From Bordetella pertussis 18323 (GTDB lineage Bacteria > Pseudomonadota > Gammaproteobacteria > Burkholderiales > Burkholderiaceae_B): a stretch of 64,000 nt of DNA. Below the pieces are notes generated by a model. It was given only the letters and a program-made list of their open reading frames with translations. It had not been told where the DNA came from and did not search any database. Both the position numbers and the translations under genes were made by a program. The stretch lies in NCBI RefSeq assembly GCF_000306945.1, contig NC_018518.1:62001-126000 (forward strand), given 5' to 3'. Below, piece after piece: positions 8,364-16,948 of this stretch (its first letter is position 1; each line of letters opens with the position of its first letter).

Positions 8364-10502
8364 ATGACCACCGATATCCGCCCCCTGCTGATTGAACTGT
8401 TTACCGAAGAACTGCCGCCCAAGGCCTTGCAGAAGCTGGGCCAGGCGTTCGCCGAAGGCGTGCGCGCCACCCTGGCGCGCCACCATCTGCTGGCCGACGG
8501 CTGCGCGGTCGAGCCTTTCGCCACGCCGCGCCGGCTGGCGGTGCGCCTGTCGGCCGTGCTGGCCCAGGCCCCCGAGCAGGCCTACGCCGAGAAACTGATG
8601 CCGGTGAAGGTCGGCCTGGACGCCAACGGCCAGCCCACCGCCGCGCTGGCCAAGAAGCTGGCCGCCAAGGGCCTGGAAGGCCTGGATCCGGCCACGCTGG
8701 AACGCGAGTCCGATGGCAAGCAGGAATACCTGGTGGCGCGCGGCACGGCCGCCGGCGCGCAACTGGCCGTCGGGCTGCAGGAGGGGCTGGACGCCGCCAT
8801 CGACGGCCTGCCCATTCCCAAGGTGATGCGCTACCAGTTGGCCGACGGCCAGACCACCGTCAAGTTCGTGCGCCCGGCGCACGGGCTGGTGGCCCTGTTC
8901 GGCGCCGACATCGTGCCGATCGCGGCGCTGGGCCTGCAGGCCGGCCGCGCCACGCAGGGGCACCGCTTCCAGAGCAACGGCGCCATCGAGCTCGCCACGG
9001 CCCAAGGCTACGAGGCCGACCTGGCCGAGCGCGGCCGCGTCATTGCCTCGTTCGAGGCGCGCCGCGCCGAGATTTCGCGCCTGCTCGACGAGCACGCGCA
9101 ACGGCTGGGCGCCACGCTGGGCGACGACCCCGAAGTCACGGCCCTGCTGGACGAAGTGACCGCCCTGGTCGAACACCCCACGGTCTATGTCGGGCAGTTC
9201 GAGGAACAGTTCCTGCAAGTGCCGCAGGAGTGCCTGATCCTGACCATGCGGCTGAACCAGAAGTACTTCCCGCTGTTCGACCCGGCCAGCGGCAAGCTGA
9301 CGCACCGCTTCCTGATCGTCAGCAACATGCAGGTGGCCGACCCGGCCAACATCGTCGAAGGCAACCAGCGCGTGGTGCGTCCGCGCCTGGCCGACGCCCA
9401 GTTCTTCTTCGAGACCGACCGCAAGACCCCGCTGGCCGCGCGCGTCGAGCAGCTGGGCAGCATCGTCTACCACAACAAGCTGGGCACCCAGCTCGAACGC
9501 GTCGAGCGCGTGCGCGCCATCGCGCGCGGCATCGCCACGGCGCTGGGCGGCGACGCCGCCCATTGCGACCGCGCCGCGCTGCTGGCCAAGGCCGACCTGG
9601 GCTCGAACATGGTGGGCGAGTTCCCCGAGCTGCAGGGCATCATGGGCGCCTACTACGCCCAGGGCGACGGCGAGCCCGCCGACGTGGTCACCGCCCTGCG
9701 CACGCAATACCGCAACCGCTATGACGCGCCGGTCGACGCCGCCACGCTGACCGCGGCCACGCTGTTCATCGCCGAGCGCATCGAAACCCTGGTCGGCATC
9801 TGGAGCATCGGCCTGGCGCCCACCGGCGAGCGCGACCCGTTCGGCCTGCGCCGCGCCGCGCTGGGCCTGATCAGCGCCTTCGAGCAACTGGCCGCCGGCG
9901 GCTGGCTGAAGGTCAGCGAAGACGGCCCGCTGTCGCTGGACGGCCTGCTGGCGCTGGCCGCGCAGGCCTTCCCGGACGGCAAGATCGGCGCCGACACCCT
10001 GGCCGAGGTGCGCGCCTTCATCTACGAACGCTACCGCAACCAGCTGATCGGCGAACACGACCGCAACGCGGTCGAGGCCGTCATCGCGCTGGCGCCGCCG
10101 CTGCACCAGGTGGCCGCACGCGTACGCGCGGTGGCCGCCTTCGCGCAACTGCCGGCGGCGGCCAGTCTGGCCGCGGCCAACAAGCGCATCGGCAACCTGC
10201 TCAAGAAGGCCGAAGGGGAAATCGGCGCGGTCGATGCCGCGCTGCTGCAGGACCCGGCCGAAAAGGCACTGGCCGAGGCCGTGGCGCAACTGCGGCCGCA
10301 AGCCCGGGCCCAGCTGCAGGCGGGCGATTTCGCCGCCAGCCTGGCCACGCTGGCGCAAGCGCGCGAGCCGGTGGACGCCTTCTTCGCCGATGTCATGGTG
10401 ATGGCCGACGACGCGGCGCTGCGCGCCAACCGCCTGGCGCTGCTGGGCCAACTGCACGGCCTCATGAACCAGGTGGCCGACATTTCCAGGCTGGCCCAGT
10501 GA
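8364..10502 (+). CDS. glyS: Glycyl-tRNA synthetase beta subunit
   Basis: 712-residue beta chain, which binds tRNA-Gly in the heterotetramer. Recognised by LLIELFTEELPPKAL at the N-terminus, FATPRRLAVRL, and the HD-type region LLAKADLGSNMVGEFPELQGIMG. A DALR-like anticodon-binding C-terminus is present. GGAGG at 8349-8353 precedes ATG 8364. The stop TGA overlaps the GTG start of gmhB, indicating translational coupling. Confidence 0.97.
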   Translation: MTTDIRPLLIELFTEELPPKALQKLGQAFAEGVRATLARHHLLADGCAVEPFATPRRLAVRLSAVLAQAPEQAYAEKLMPVKVGLDANGQPTAALAKKLAAKGLEGLDPATLERESDGKQEYLVARGTAAGAQLAVGLQEGLDAAIDGLPIPKVMRYQLADGQTTVKFVRPAHGLVALFGADIVPIAALGLQAGRATQGHRFQSNGAIELATAQGYEADLAERGRVIASFEARRAEISRLLDEHAQRLGATLGDDPEVTALLDEVTALVEHPTVYVGQFEEQFLQVPQECLILTMRLNQKYFPLFDPASGKLTHRFLIVSNMQVADPANIVEGNQRVVRPRLADAQFFFETDRKTPLAARVEQLGSIVYHNKLGTQLERVERVRAIARGIATALGGDAAHCDRAALLAKADLGSNMVGEFPELQGIMGAYYAQGDGEPADVVTALRTQYRNRYDAPVDAATLTAATLFIAERIETLVGIWSIGLAPTGERDPFGLRRAALGLISAFEQLAAGGWLKVSEDGPLSLDGLLALAAQAFPDGKIGADTLAEVRAFIYERYRNQLIGEHDRNAVEAVIALAPPLHQVAARVRAVAAFAQLPAAASLAAANKRIGNLLKKAEGEIGAVDAALLQDPAEKALAEAVAQLRPQARAQLQAGDFAASLATLAQAREPVDAFFADVMVMADDAALRANRLALLGQLHGLMNQVADISRLAQ

Positions 10503-11038
10503 AACTGATCATTCTCGACCGTGACGGCGTGGTCAACCAGGACAGCGATGCCTTCGTCAAATCGCCGGACGAATGGATCGCGCTGCCTGGCAGCCTGCAG
10601 GCCATCGCGCGCCTGACGCAGGCCGACTGGACAGTGGTGCTGGCCACCAACCAGTCGGGGCTTGCGCGCGGGCTGTTCGACACGGCCACGCTCAACGCCA
10701 TCCACGACAAGATGCACCGCGCGCTGGCGCAGATGGGCGGTGTCGTCGACGCCATTTTCATGTGCCCCCACGGGCCGGACGACGGCTGTGCGTGCCGCAA
10801 GCCGCTGCCGGGCATGTATCGCGACATCGCGCGCCGCTACGACGTCGACCTGGCCGGCGTGCCGGCGGTGGGCGACTCGCTGCGCGACCTGCAGGCGGCC
10901 GCGCAGGCAGGCTGTGCGCCGTGGCTGGTGCAGACCGGCAACGGCCGCAAGACGCTGGCGCAGGGCGGCCTGCCCGAAGGCACACGCGTATGCGAGGACC
11001 TGGCCGCGGTGGCCGAGCAACTGCTGCAGGAGGCCTGA
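10499..11038 (+). CDS. gmhB: D-glycero-beta-D-manno-heptose-1,7-bisphosphate 7-phosphatase
   Basis: HAD-superfamily phosphatase of ADP-heptose synthesis for the lipopolysaccharide inner core. The 179 residues start with LIILDRDGVVN, with nucleophile D7 and acid/base D9. A Cys/His zinc loop (CPHGPDDGCACRKP) is characteristic of GmhB, and VGDSLRDLQAA supplies the metal-binding acid. The GTG start overlaps the glyS stop. Generic histidinol-phosphatase-like HAD annotation is the alternative, but the zinc loop and length favour GmhB. Confidence 0.9.
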   Translation: MKLIILDRDGVVNQDSDAFVKSPDEWIALPGSLQAIARLTQADWTVVLATNQSGLARGLFDTATLNAIHDKMHRALAQMGGVVDAIFMCPHGPDDGCACRKPLPGMYRDIARRYDVDLAGVPAVGDSLRDLQAAAQAGCAPWLVQTGNGRKTLAQGGLPEGTRVCEDLAAVAEQLLQEA

Positions 11039-11041
11039 TCC

Positions 11042-11770
11042 ATGGCCTGGCTGCGTTCGGCGCTGTATGCACTGTTCCTGATCGTCACCGTCATTCCCTA
11101 TGCGTTCGCCTGCATCCTGTGGGCGCCGCTGCCGCTGCACTGGCGCTATCGCCTGACCGTGGGCTGGCCGCGCCTGGCCATCTGGGGCGCGCGCGTGATC
11201 TGCGGCATCCGCTGGCGCATCAAGGGCGCCGAGAACCTGCCCGACGGTCCCGCCATCCTGCTCTCCAAGCACCAGTCCGCCTGGGAGACGCTGTTCTTCC
11301 CGGCCCACATGCCGCGCGAAGTGTGCTTCGTCTACAAGAAAGAACTGCACATGGTGCCGTTCTTCGGCTGGGGCCTGGCGCTGCTGCGCATGATCCCCAT
11401 CGATCGCGCCAAGGGCCGTGACGCCTTCGAGCAGGTCGTGCGCCAGGGCCAGGTGCGCCTGGACGAAGGCCGCTGGCCGCTGCTGTTTCCCGAGGGCACG
11501 CGCGTGCCGCCCGGAAAGACCGGCCGCTTCAAGATGGGCGGCGCGCTGCTGGCTTCGCGCACCGGCGCGCGCATCATCCCGGTGGCGCACAACGCCGGCG
11601 AATGCTGGCGCCGCAATGCCTTCGTCAAGCGCCCCGGCCTGATTACCGTCTCGATCGGCCCCGCGATAGAATCGCAGGACGTCGCCCCTGAAGTCCTCAA
11701 CGCCAAAGTACAGGCCTGGATCGAAGGCGAGATGCGTGTTCTCAATCCCGAAAGGTATGGCCAAGCCTGA
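11042..11770 (+). CDS. plsC: 1-acyl-sn-glycerol-3-phosphate acyltransferase
   Basis: Inner-membrane acyltransferase converting lysophosphatidic acid to phosphatidic acid in phospholipid synthesis. 242 residues with an N-terminal membrane segment (residues 5-28). Motif I is KHQSAWET with H77 and E82, i.e. the usual HX4D with Glu in place of Asp, a variant I regard as normal in related betaproteobacterial proteins. Motif III, FPEGTRVPPG, is intact. It begins 3 bases after the gmhB stop, and its 3' end overlaps the following metallopeptidase gene. Confidence 0.9.
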   Translation: MAWLRSALYALFLIVTVIPYAFACILWAPLPLHWRYRLTVGWPRLAIWGARVICGIRWRIKGAENLPDGPAILLSKHQSAWETLFFPAHMPREVCFVYKKELHMVPFFGWGLALLRMIPIDRAKGRDAFEQVVRQGQVRLDEGRWPLLFPEGTRVPPGKTGRFKMGGALLASRTGARIIPVAHNAGECWRRNAFVKRPGLITVSIGPAIESQDVAPEVLNAKVQAWIEGEMRVLNPERYGQA

Positions 11771-12650
11771 TCAGCTGGAACTGCTGTTCGACGTCGCGCC
11801 GCCGGCGGATCCGGCCAGCGCGGCGCCGCGCAAGACGCCCAAGGCCCGGCCGGCGCCGCCCGCGCCGGCCGCCATCGCCACCCCGTGCCCCGATCCGCTG
11901 CCGCCCGGCGCGCGCTGGCGCGAAGTCCATACCGAACAACAACCCATCGGCTTCGTGCTGCTGCGCTCGCGCCGCCGCAGCATCGGCTTCGTGGTGGCCG
12001 ACGACGGGCTGCGCGTCACCGCGCCCAACTGGGTCACGCTGGAACAGATCGATGATGCCGTGCGCGAGAAGGCGCGCTGGATCCTTGCCAAGCTGCGCGA
12101 CTGGCACGCCCGCAAGGAACAACTGGCCATGGCGCACACGCGCTGGCAGGCCGGCGGCGAACTGCCCTACCTGGGCAAGCGCATCGTTCTCGGCCTGGGC
12201 GCCGAACGCCGCCAGGCTTGCCTGTCGGGCGATGCCGACGCGCCCTGCGACGGCGACACCCTGTGGCTGGCGCTGCCCGTCGATGCCGACCAGGCGCGCA
12301 TCCGCGACGCCGCCCAGGCATGGCTGCAACAGCGCGCCGGAGCCTGGTTCGGCGCCCGCCTGGCGCACTTCCTGCAGCTCACCGGCCTGCGCATCCGGCG
12401 CTGGCGGCTGTCCTCGGCCGCCACCCGCTGGGGCTCGTGCACCAGCGACGGCAACATCATGCTCAACTGGCGCCTGATCCACTTCGCGCCGGCCATCATC
12501 GATTACGTCATCGCCCACGAACTGGCCCATCTGCGCGAGATGAACCACAGCCAGGACTTCTGGACCGAAGTCGGCCATATCCTGCCCGGCTTCGAGGACG
12601 CCAAGAACGTACTGCGGCGCCACGATCCCGCCACCCTGCCGCAGTTCTGA
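11757..12650 (+). CDS. YgjP-like M48-type metallopeptidase
   Basis: SprT/YgjP-like (DUF45) zinc metalloprotein. The C-terminal third carries HELAHLREMNHSQDFW, with the HExxH zinc/catalytic site and downstream H typical of the family, after TRWGSCTSDGNIMLNWRL. The N-terminal ~50 residues are Ala/Pro-rich linker. The start is uncertain: ATG 11757 is listed, but GTG 11736 has a better-spaced GAAGG ribosome-binding site and would add 7 residues. Either start overlaps plsC. Substrate unknown. Confidence 0.8.
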   Translation: MAKPDQLELLFDVAPPADPASAAPRKTPKARPAPPAPAAIATPCPDPLPPGARWREVHTEQQPIGFVLLRSRRRSIGFVVADDGLRVTAPNWVTLEQIDDAVREKARWILAKLRDWHARKEQLAMAHTRWQAGGELPYLGKRIVLGLGAERRQACLSGDADAPCDGDTLWLALPVDADQARIRDAAQAWLQQRAGAWFGARLAHFLQLTGLRIRRWRLSSAATRWGSCTSDGNIMLNWRLIHFAPAIIDYVIAHELAHLREMNHSQDFWTEVGHILPGFEDAKNVLRRHDPATLPQF

Positions 12651-12720
12651 GCCCGCGCCGGCTGGCGCGGCCGATTTGCTACGATGACGCCCTGGACGTT
12701 TTACCCATGAGGAGTTCATC

Positions 12721-13116
12721 ATGCGCCTGTTGCATACCATGCTGCGCGTCGGCAACCTGGATAAATCCATCGATTTCTATACCAGCGTGCTGGGCATGCG
12801 CGAACTGCGCCGCAAAGACTACCCGGATGGCCGCTTCACCCTGGCCTTTGTCGGCTACCAGGACGAAAGCGAAGCCGCCGCCATCGAGCTGACCCACAAC
12901 TGGGACACCGAGAAATACGACCTGGGCACCGGCTACGGCCACATCGCCATCGAAGTCGACAATGCCTACGAGGCCTGTGACAAGGTCAAGGAAAAAGGCG
13001 GCAAGGTCACCCGCGAGGCCGGCCCCATGAAGCACGGCACCACGGTCATCGCCTTCGTCGAGGATCCGGACGGCTACAAGATCGAGTTCATCCAGAAAAA
13101 GGGTCGCAACGACTGA
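12721..13116 (+). CDS. gloA: Lactoylglutathione lyase (glyoxalase I)
   Basis: Isomerises the hemithioacetal of methylglyoxal and glutathione to S-lactoylglutathione for detoxification. The 131-residue length matches nickel-type bacterial enzymes, and all four metal ligands are visible: H5, E56, H74 and E122. Also present are [14 protein letters not shown] and [13 protein letters not shown] strong GAGGAG ribosome-binding site precedes ATG 12721. def follows 9 bases after the stop. Confidence 0.95.
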   Translation: MRLLHTMLRVGNLDKSIDFYTSVLGMRELRRKDYPDGRFTLAFVGYQDESEAAAIELTHNWDTEKYDLGTGYGHIAIEVDNAYEACDKVKEKGGKVTREAGPMKHGTTVIAFVEDPDGYKIEFIQKKGRND

Positions 13117-13125
13117 GGCCCCGCC

Positions 13126-13656
13126 ATGATCCACGCCATACTCAAGATGGGCGACCCGCGCCTGCTGCGCGTGGCCGCGCCGGTCGAGCGCTACGACACG
13201 CCCGAACTGCGCGCGCTGATCGACGACATGTTCGAGACCATGGCGCACGCCCAGGGCGTGGGCCTGGCCGCGCCGCAGATCGGCGTGGATCTGCAGCTGG
13301 TGATCTTCGGGTTCGAGCGCAACGACCGCTACCCGGACGCGCCGGCCGTGCCGCGCACCATCCTGTGCAACCCGGTCATCGAACCGCTATCGGACGAGAT
13401 GGAAGACGGCTGGGAAGGCTGCCTGTCGGTACCCGGCCTGCGCGGCCTGGTGCCGCGCTACCGCCATATCCGCTACAGCGGCTACGACCCCGCCGGCCAG
13501 CGCATCGAACGCGAAGCCGAAGGCTTCCACGCCCGGGTGGTGCAGCACGAATGCGACCACCTCATCGGCCGGCTCTACCCCACCCGTATCCGCGACCTGA
13601 CCAAGTTCGGCTACACCGAGGTGCTGTTTCCGGAGATGGACCCGAACGCCGACTGA
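13126..13656 (+). CDS. def: Peptide deformylase
   Basis: Removes the N-formyl group from nascent proteins at the ribosome exit. The three family motifs are intact: [10 protein letters not shown] (44-53), EGCLSVPG with metal ligand C99, and QHECDHLIG with H141, H145 and catalytic E142. 176 residues, near the usual length. Its distance from a methionyl-tRNA formyltransferase gene and its place after gloA suggest it is an additional def copy rather than the def-fmt one; this is inference. Confidence 0.93.
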
Positions 13657-13667
13657 TCCAGGCGCCT

Positions 13668-13762
13668 GTCCCCGCGGGGACGGATACGGTCTTGGCCGTC
13701 AAACCGCAGTGTGCCTGTCCCAGCGGGGACAGGCACACTGGCCGCAGTTGGGACAGGCACCC
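13668..13762. repeat. Dispersed palindromic repeats, unit 2 cluster
   Basis: Three related units follow def. A GTCCCC-GC-GGGGAC palindrome lies at 13668-13681. A perfect 15-bp-arm hairpin (arm CAGTGTGCCTGTCCC, loop AGCG) lies at 13707-13740. A half-unit GGGACAGGCACCC lies at 13750-13762. The core matches the repeats at 7275-7304 and 60380-60405. Confidence 0.85.
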
Positions 13763-13784
13763 ACGCACCCGGAGCCTGCGCCCG

Positions 13785-14002
13785 CTACCGCCCGCGGCCG
13801 GTCAGCTCCTGCGGCACGAAATCATCGACCGCCAGCACGCCCGCCACCGCCGCCTCGGCGGCCTCGATCTCGGCCGCCTGCTCGGGCGTCAGCGCGCCGC
13901 CGCGCAGCGCGTCGCGCCAATCCGGCACGCCTTCGCGCCGCAGGCGGTCCAGCAGGGGCTGCACCGCCGTCGCCAGGGCAAAGGCGCGCTCCAGGCGGCC
14001 GC
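13785..14002 (-). pseudogene. Acyl-CoA dehydrogenase (FadE-type), 3' fragment
   Basis: Minus-strand C-terminal fragment of about 72 residues, beginning GRLERAFALATAVQPLLDRL at the IS481 junction and ending in VDDFVPQELTGRGR. This resembles the C-terminal tail of FadE-type acyl-CoA dehydrogenases. It is the missing end of the gene at 50083-52082, which stops at IS481 copy E after GDDPL. The junction base pattern suggests the original read ...DPLVGRLERAF..., with the target ACTAGC (minus: GCTAGT) now reduced to a single C at 14002. The TAG stop at 13787-13785 appears native. Confidence 0.85.
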
Positions 14003-15045
14003 TGTGAAGATTCAATAGGTTGTATGCATGGTTCATCCGAACCGGATTTGAGAAACTGGAAATCGCCGATCCCCCAGTTCACTCAAGGAGCCCGGCCGGA
14101 TGAACACCCATAAGCATGCCCGATTGACCTTCCTACGTCGACTCGAAATGGTCCAGCAATTGATCGCCCATCAAGTTTGTGTGCCTGAAGCGGCCCGCGC
14201 CTATGGGGTCACCGCGCCGACTGTGCGCAAATGGCTGGGCCGCTTCCTGGCTCAGGGCCAGGCGGGCTTGGCCGATGCGTCCTCGCGCCCGACGGTCTCG
14301 CCCCGAGCGATTGCGCCGGCCAAGGCGCTGGCTATCGTGGAGCTGCGCCGCAAGCGGCTGACCCAAGCGCGCATCGCCCAGGCGCTGGGCGTGTCAGCCA
14401 GCACCGTCAGCCGCGTCCTGGCCCGCGCCGGTCTGTCGCACCTGGCCGACCTGGAGCCGGCCGAGCCGGTGGTGCGCTACGAGCATCAGGCCCCCGGCGA
14501 TCTGCTGCACATCGACATCAAGAAGCTGGGACGTATCCAGCGCCCTGGCCACCGGGTCACGGGCAACCGACGCGATACCGTTGAGGGGGCCGGCTGGGAC
14601 TTCGTCTTCGTGGCCATCGATGACCACGCCCGCGTGGCCTTCACCGACATCCACCCCGACGAGCGCTTCCCCAGCGCCGTCCAGTTCCTCAAGGACGCAG
14701 TGGCCTACTACCAGCGCCTGGGCGTGACCATCCAGCGCTTGCTCACCGACAATGGCTCGGCCTTTCGCAGCCGCGCCTTCGCCGCGCTGTGCCATGAGCT
14801 GGGCATCAAGCACCGCTTTACCCGACCTTACCGCCCACAGACCAATGGCAAGGCCGAACGCTTCATCCAGTCGGCCTTGCGTGAGTGGGCTTACGCTCAC
14901 ACCTACCAGAACTCCCAACACCGAGCCGATGCCATGAAATCCTGGCTACACCACTACAACTGGCATCGACCCCACCAAGGCATCGGGCGCGCTGTACCCA
15001 TCTCCAGACTCAACCTGGACGAATACAACCTATTGACAGTTCACA
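14003..15045 (+). mobile_element. IS481 copy C (complete, left flank lost)
   Basis: Full 1043-bp copy, first of a tandem pair. The right flank is CCTAGC (15046-15051), shared with copy D. The left flank reads GGCCGC, with no CTAG at all. Compared with the fadE half at 52082, five bases of the expected hexamer (ACTAG) appear deleted. The variant tract is GCCGATCCCCC. Confidence 0.95.
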
Positions 15046-15050
15046 CCTAG
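14100..15050 (+). CDS. IS481 transposase (copy C)
   Basis: Intact 316-residue DDE transposase with A55 and catalytic D139, D217 and E253. The C-terminal residue is Thr rather than Ser because the first base of the target hexamer is C, making the last codon ACC before TAG. Confidence 0.95.
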   Translation: MNTHKHARLTFLRRLEMVQQLIAHQVCVPEAARAYGVTAPTVRKWLGRFLAQGQAGLADASSRPTVSPRAIAPAKALAIVELRRKRLTQARIAQALGVSASTVSRVLARAGLSHLADLEPAEPVVRYEHQAPGDLLHIDIKKLGRIQRPGHRVTGNRRDTVEGAGWDFVFVAIDDHARVAFTDIHPDERFPSAVQFLKDAVAYYQRLGVTIQRLLTDNGSAFRSRAFAALCHELGIKHRFTRPYRPQTNGKAERFIQSALREWAYAHTYQNSQHRADAMKSWLHHYNWHRPHQGIGRAVPISRLNLDEYNLLTVHT

Positions 15051-15051
15051 C

Positions 15052-16094
15052 TGTGAAGATTCAATAGGTTGTATGCATGGTTCATCCGAACCGGATTTGA
15101 GAAACTGGAAATCGCCACCCCCCCAGTTCACTCAAGGAGCCCGGCCGGATGAACACCCATAAGCATGCCCGATTGACCTTCCTACGTCGACTCGAAATGG
15201 TCCAGCAATTGATCGCCCATCAAGTTTGTGTGTCTGAAGCGGCCCGCGCCTATGGGGTCACCGCGCCGACTGTGCGCAAATGGCTGGGCCGCTTCCTGGC
15301 TCAGGGCCAGGCGGGCTTGGCCGATGCGTCCTCGCGCCCGACGGTCTCGCCCCGAGCGATTGCGCCGGCCAAGGCGCTGGCTATCGTGGAGCTGCGCCGC
15401 AAGCGGCTGACCCAAGCGCGCATCGCCCAGGCGCTGGGCGTGTCAGCCAGCACCGTCAGCCGCGTCCTGGCCCGCGCCGGTCTGTCGCACCTGGCCGACC
15501 TGGAGCCGGCCGAGCCGGTGGTGCGCTACGAGCATCAGGCCCCCGGCGATCTGCTGCACATCGACATCAAGAAGCTGGGACGTATCCAGCGCCCTGGCCA
15601 CCGGGTCACGGGCAACCGACGCGATACCGTTGAGGGGGCCGGCTGGGACTTCGTCTTCGTGGCCATCGATGACCACGCCCGCGTGGCCTTCACCGACATC
15701 CACCCCGACGAGCGCTTCCCCAGCGCCGTCCAGTTCCTCAAGGACGCAGTGGCCTACTACCAGCGCCTGGGCGTGACCATCCAGCGCTTGCTCACCGACA
15801 ATGGCTCGGCCTTTCGCAGCCGCGCCTTCGCCGCGCTGTGCCATGAGCTGGGCATCAAGCACCGCTTTACCCGACCTTACCGCCCACAGACCAATGGCAA
15901 GGCCGAACGCTTCATCCAGTCGGCCTTGCGTGAGTGGGCTTACGCTCACACCTACCAGAACTCCCAACACCGAGCCGATGCCATGAAATCCTGGCTACAT
16001 CACTACAACTGGCATCGACCCCACCAAGGCATCGGGCGCGCTGTACCCATCTCCAGACTCAACCTGGACGAATACAACCTATTGACAGTTCACA
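15052..16094 (+). mobile_element. IS481 copy D (complete, tandem to copy C)
   Basis: Full 1043-bp copy separated from copy C by one CCTAGC hexamer. The right flank is GCTAGG (16095-16100), which does not match its left flank but does match the left-end flank of copy E read in the same orientation. This is the inversion signature described in the findings. Confidence 0.96.
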
Positions 16095-16099
16095 GCTAG
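15149..16099 (+). CDS. IS481 transposase (copy D)
   Basis: Intact 316-residue DDE transposase. It is the only copy here with Ser at position 29 (Pro elsewhere), just before the first HTH; a silent change lies near codon 284. The stop TAG is in the target hexamer. Confidence 0.95.
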   Translation: MNTHKHARLTFLRRLEMVQQLIAHQVCVSEAARAYGVTAPTVRKWLGRFLAQGQAGLADASSRPTVSPRAIAPAKALAIVELRRKRLTQARIAQALGVSASTVSRVLARAGLSHLADLEPAEPVVRYEHQAPGDLLHIDIKKLGRIQRPGHRVTGNRRDTVEGAGWDFVFVAIDDHARVAFTDIHPDERFPSAVQFLKDAVAYYQRLGVTIQRLLTDNGSAFRSRAFAALCHELGIKHRFTRPYRPQTNGKAERFIQSALREWAYAHTYQNSQHRADAMKSWLHHYNWHRPHQGIGRAVPISRLNLDEYNLLTVHS

Positions 16100-16100
16100 G

Positions 16101-16342
16101 CCTGCCTGCGCCGCCGCGGTTTGCCAATTCGCGCGAAGTCTTGGCGATTTCCACGCTCGGCCCCACGGCGTCGGGCGGCCTCCATTGGTGCCGGCAGCGC
16201 AACGCTGTGGCCGTTTCGTACGGCTACCGCTTCAATCGAACATTCCTTATCCTTATGCCATGTCCCGGCGGCCAGCTGGCCTGGCCGCCGCCATGAACCA
16301 GGGCGCTTCCGATTTCCGGAGGCCAGGCACCAACGCGCATCC
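16101..16342. other. Intergenic between IS481 copy D and yceI-like gene
   Basis: No gene is supported in these 242 bases. An open minus-strand frame ends at the TAG of the flanking CTAG, but it has no recognisable domain. By target-hexamer matching, this sequence was once joined to the DNA now at 53132, just downstream of the GntR gene. A GGAGG at 16318-16322 lies 20 bases before the yceI-like start. Confidence 0.5.
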
Positions 16343-16933
16343 ATGAAGAAAAACTACCCTGCCTATTTCGCCGCCACGCTCCTGGCGCTGGCTGGCCTGT
16401 CGGCGCAGGCCGCGCCGGTCGATTACCGGATCGATCCGGAGCACACCGAAGTCGTGGTCACCTGGGACCACCTGGGCTTCTCCAAGCCCACGGCGCACGC
16501 GGGCGGCGTCACCGGCGTGGTGCGCTACGACGCGGCCAGTCCGGCGGATTCGGCGGTCGATCTGCGCATACCGGTGTCGAAGCTGACTTCGCACGTTCCC
16601 AAGCTGGACGGGATGCTGCAGGGCGTCCAGTTCTTCGAGGCAGCCAGGTATCCCGATATCCGCTTCAAGAGCACCTCGGTGACCGACCGGGGCGACGGCA
16701 GGCTGCAGATCGACGGCATCCTGCGCATCAAGGGCATCGACAAGCCGGTGGTCCTGCAGGCGCGCCGGAACGGGCAGGGCATGCACCCGATGGCGCAGCG
16801 TCCCGCCATCGGTTTCGACGCCACGACGACATTGAAGCGCAGCGATTTCGGCGTGGACGCGTTCGCGCCGGATGTCAGCGACGAGGTCCAGCTGCGCATC
16901 ACCATCGAGGCGGTCGCGGAAGCGGCGCGCTGA
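16343..16933 (+). CDS. YceI-family periplasmic protein
   Basis: 196-residue exported protein. The signal peptide spans residues 1-23 (MKKNYPAYFAATLLALAGLSAQA, cut before APVDY). The remainder is a YceI-like lipocalin fold: YRIDPEHTEVVVTWDHLGFS, followed by FFEAARYPDIRFKSTS and DGILRIKGIDKPV. Family members bind isoprenoid or other lipophilic ligands in the periplasm; the ligand here is unknown. Its stop is 15 bases from the convergent end of the TonB receptor gene. Confidence 0.88.
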   Translation: MKKNYPAYFAATLLALAGLSAQAAPVDYRIDPEHTEVVVTWDHLGFSKPTAHAGGVTGVVRYDAASPADSAVDLRIPVSKLTSHVPKLDGMLQGVQFFEAARYPDIRFKSTSVTDRGDGRLQIDGILRIKGIDKPVVLQARRNGQGMHPMAQRPAIGFDATTTLKRSDFGVDAFAPDVSDEVQLRITIEAVAEAAR

Positions 16934-16948
16934 CGCCGGCCGCGTTCC

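Noticed and set aside
13707..13740. Strong hairpin after def as a rho-independent terminator
   Set aside because: It lacks a T-run, and nearly identical hairpins occur at two other unrelated loci, including before genes; a dispersed repeat explains it better.
16096..16344. Minus-strand frame of 82 codons between IS481 copy D and the yceI-like gene
   Set aside because: Arg-rich, no recognisable domain, overlaps the yceI-like start region, and its stop is the flanking CTAG. Not supported as a gene.
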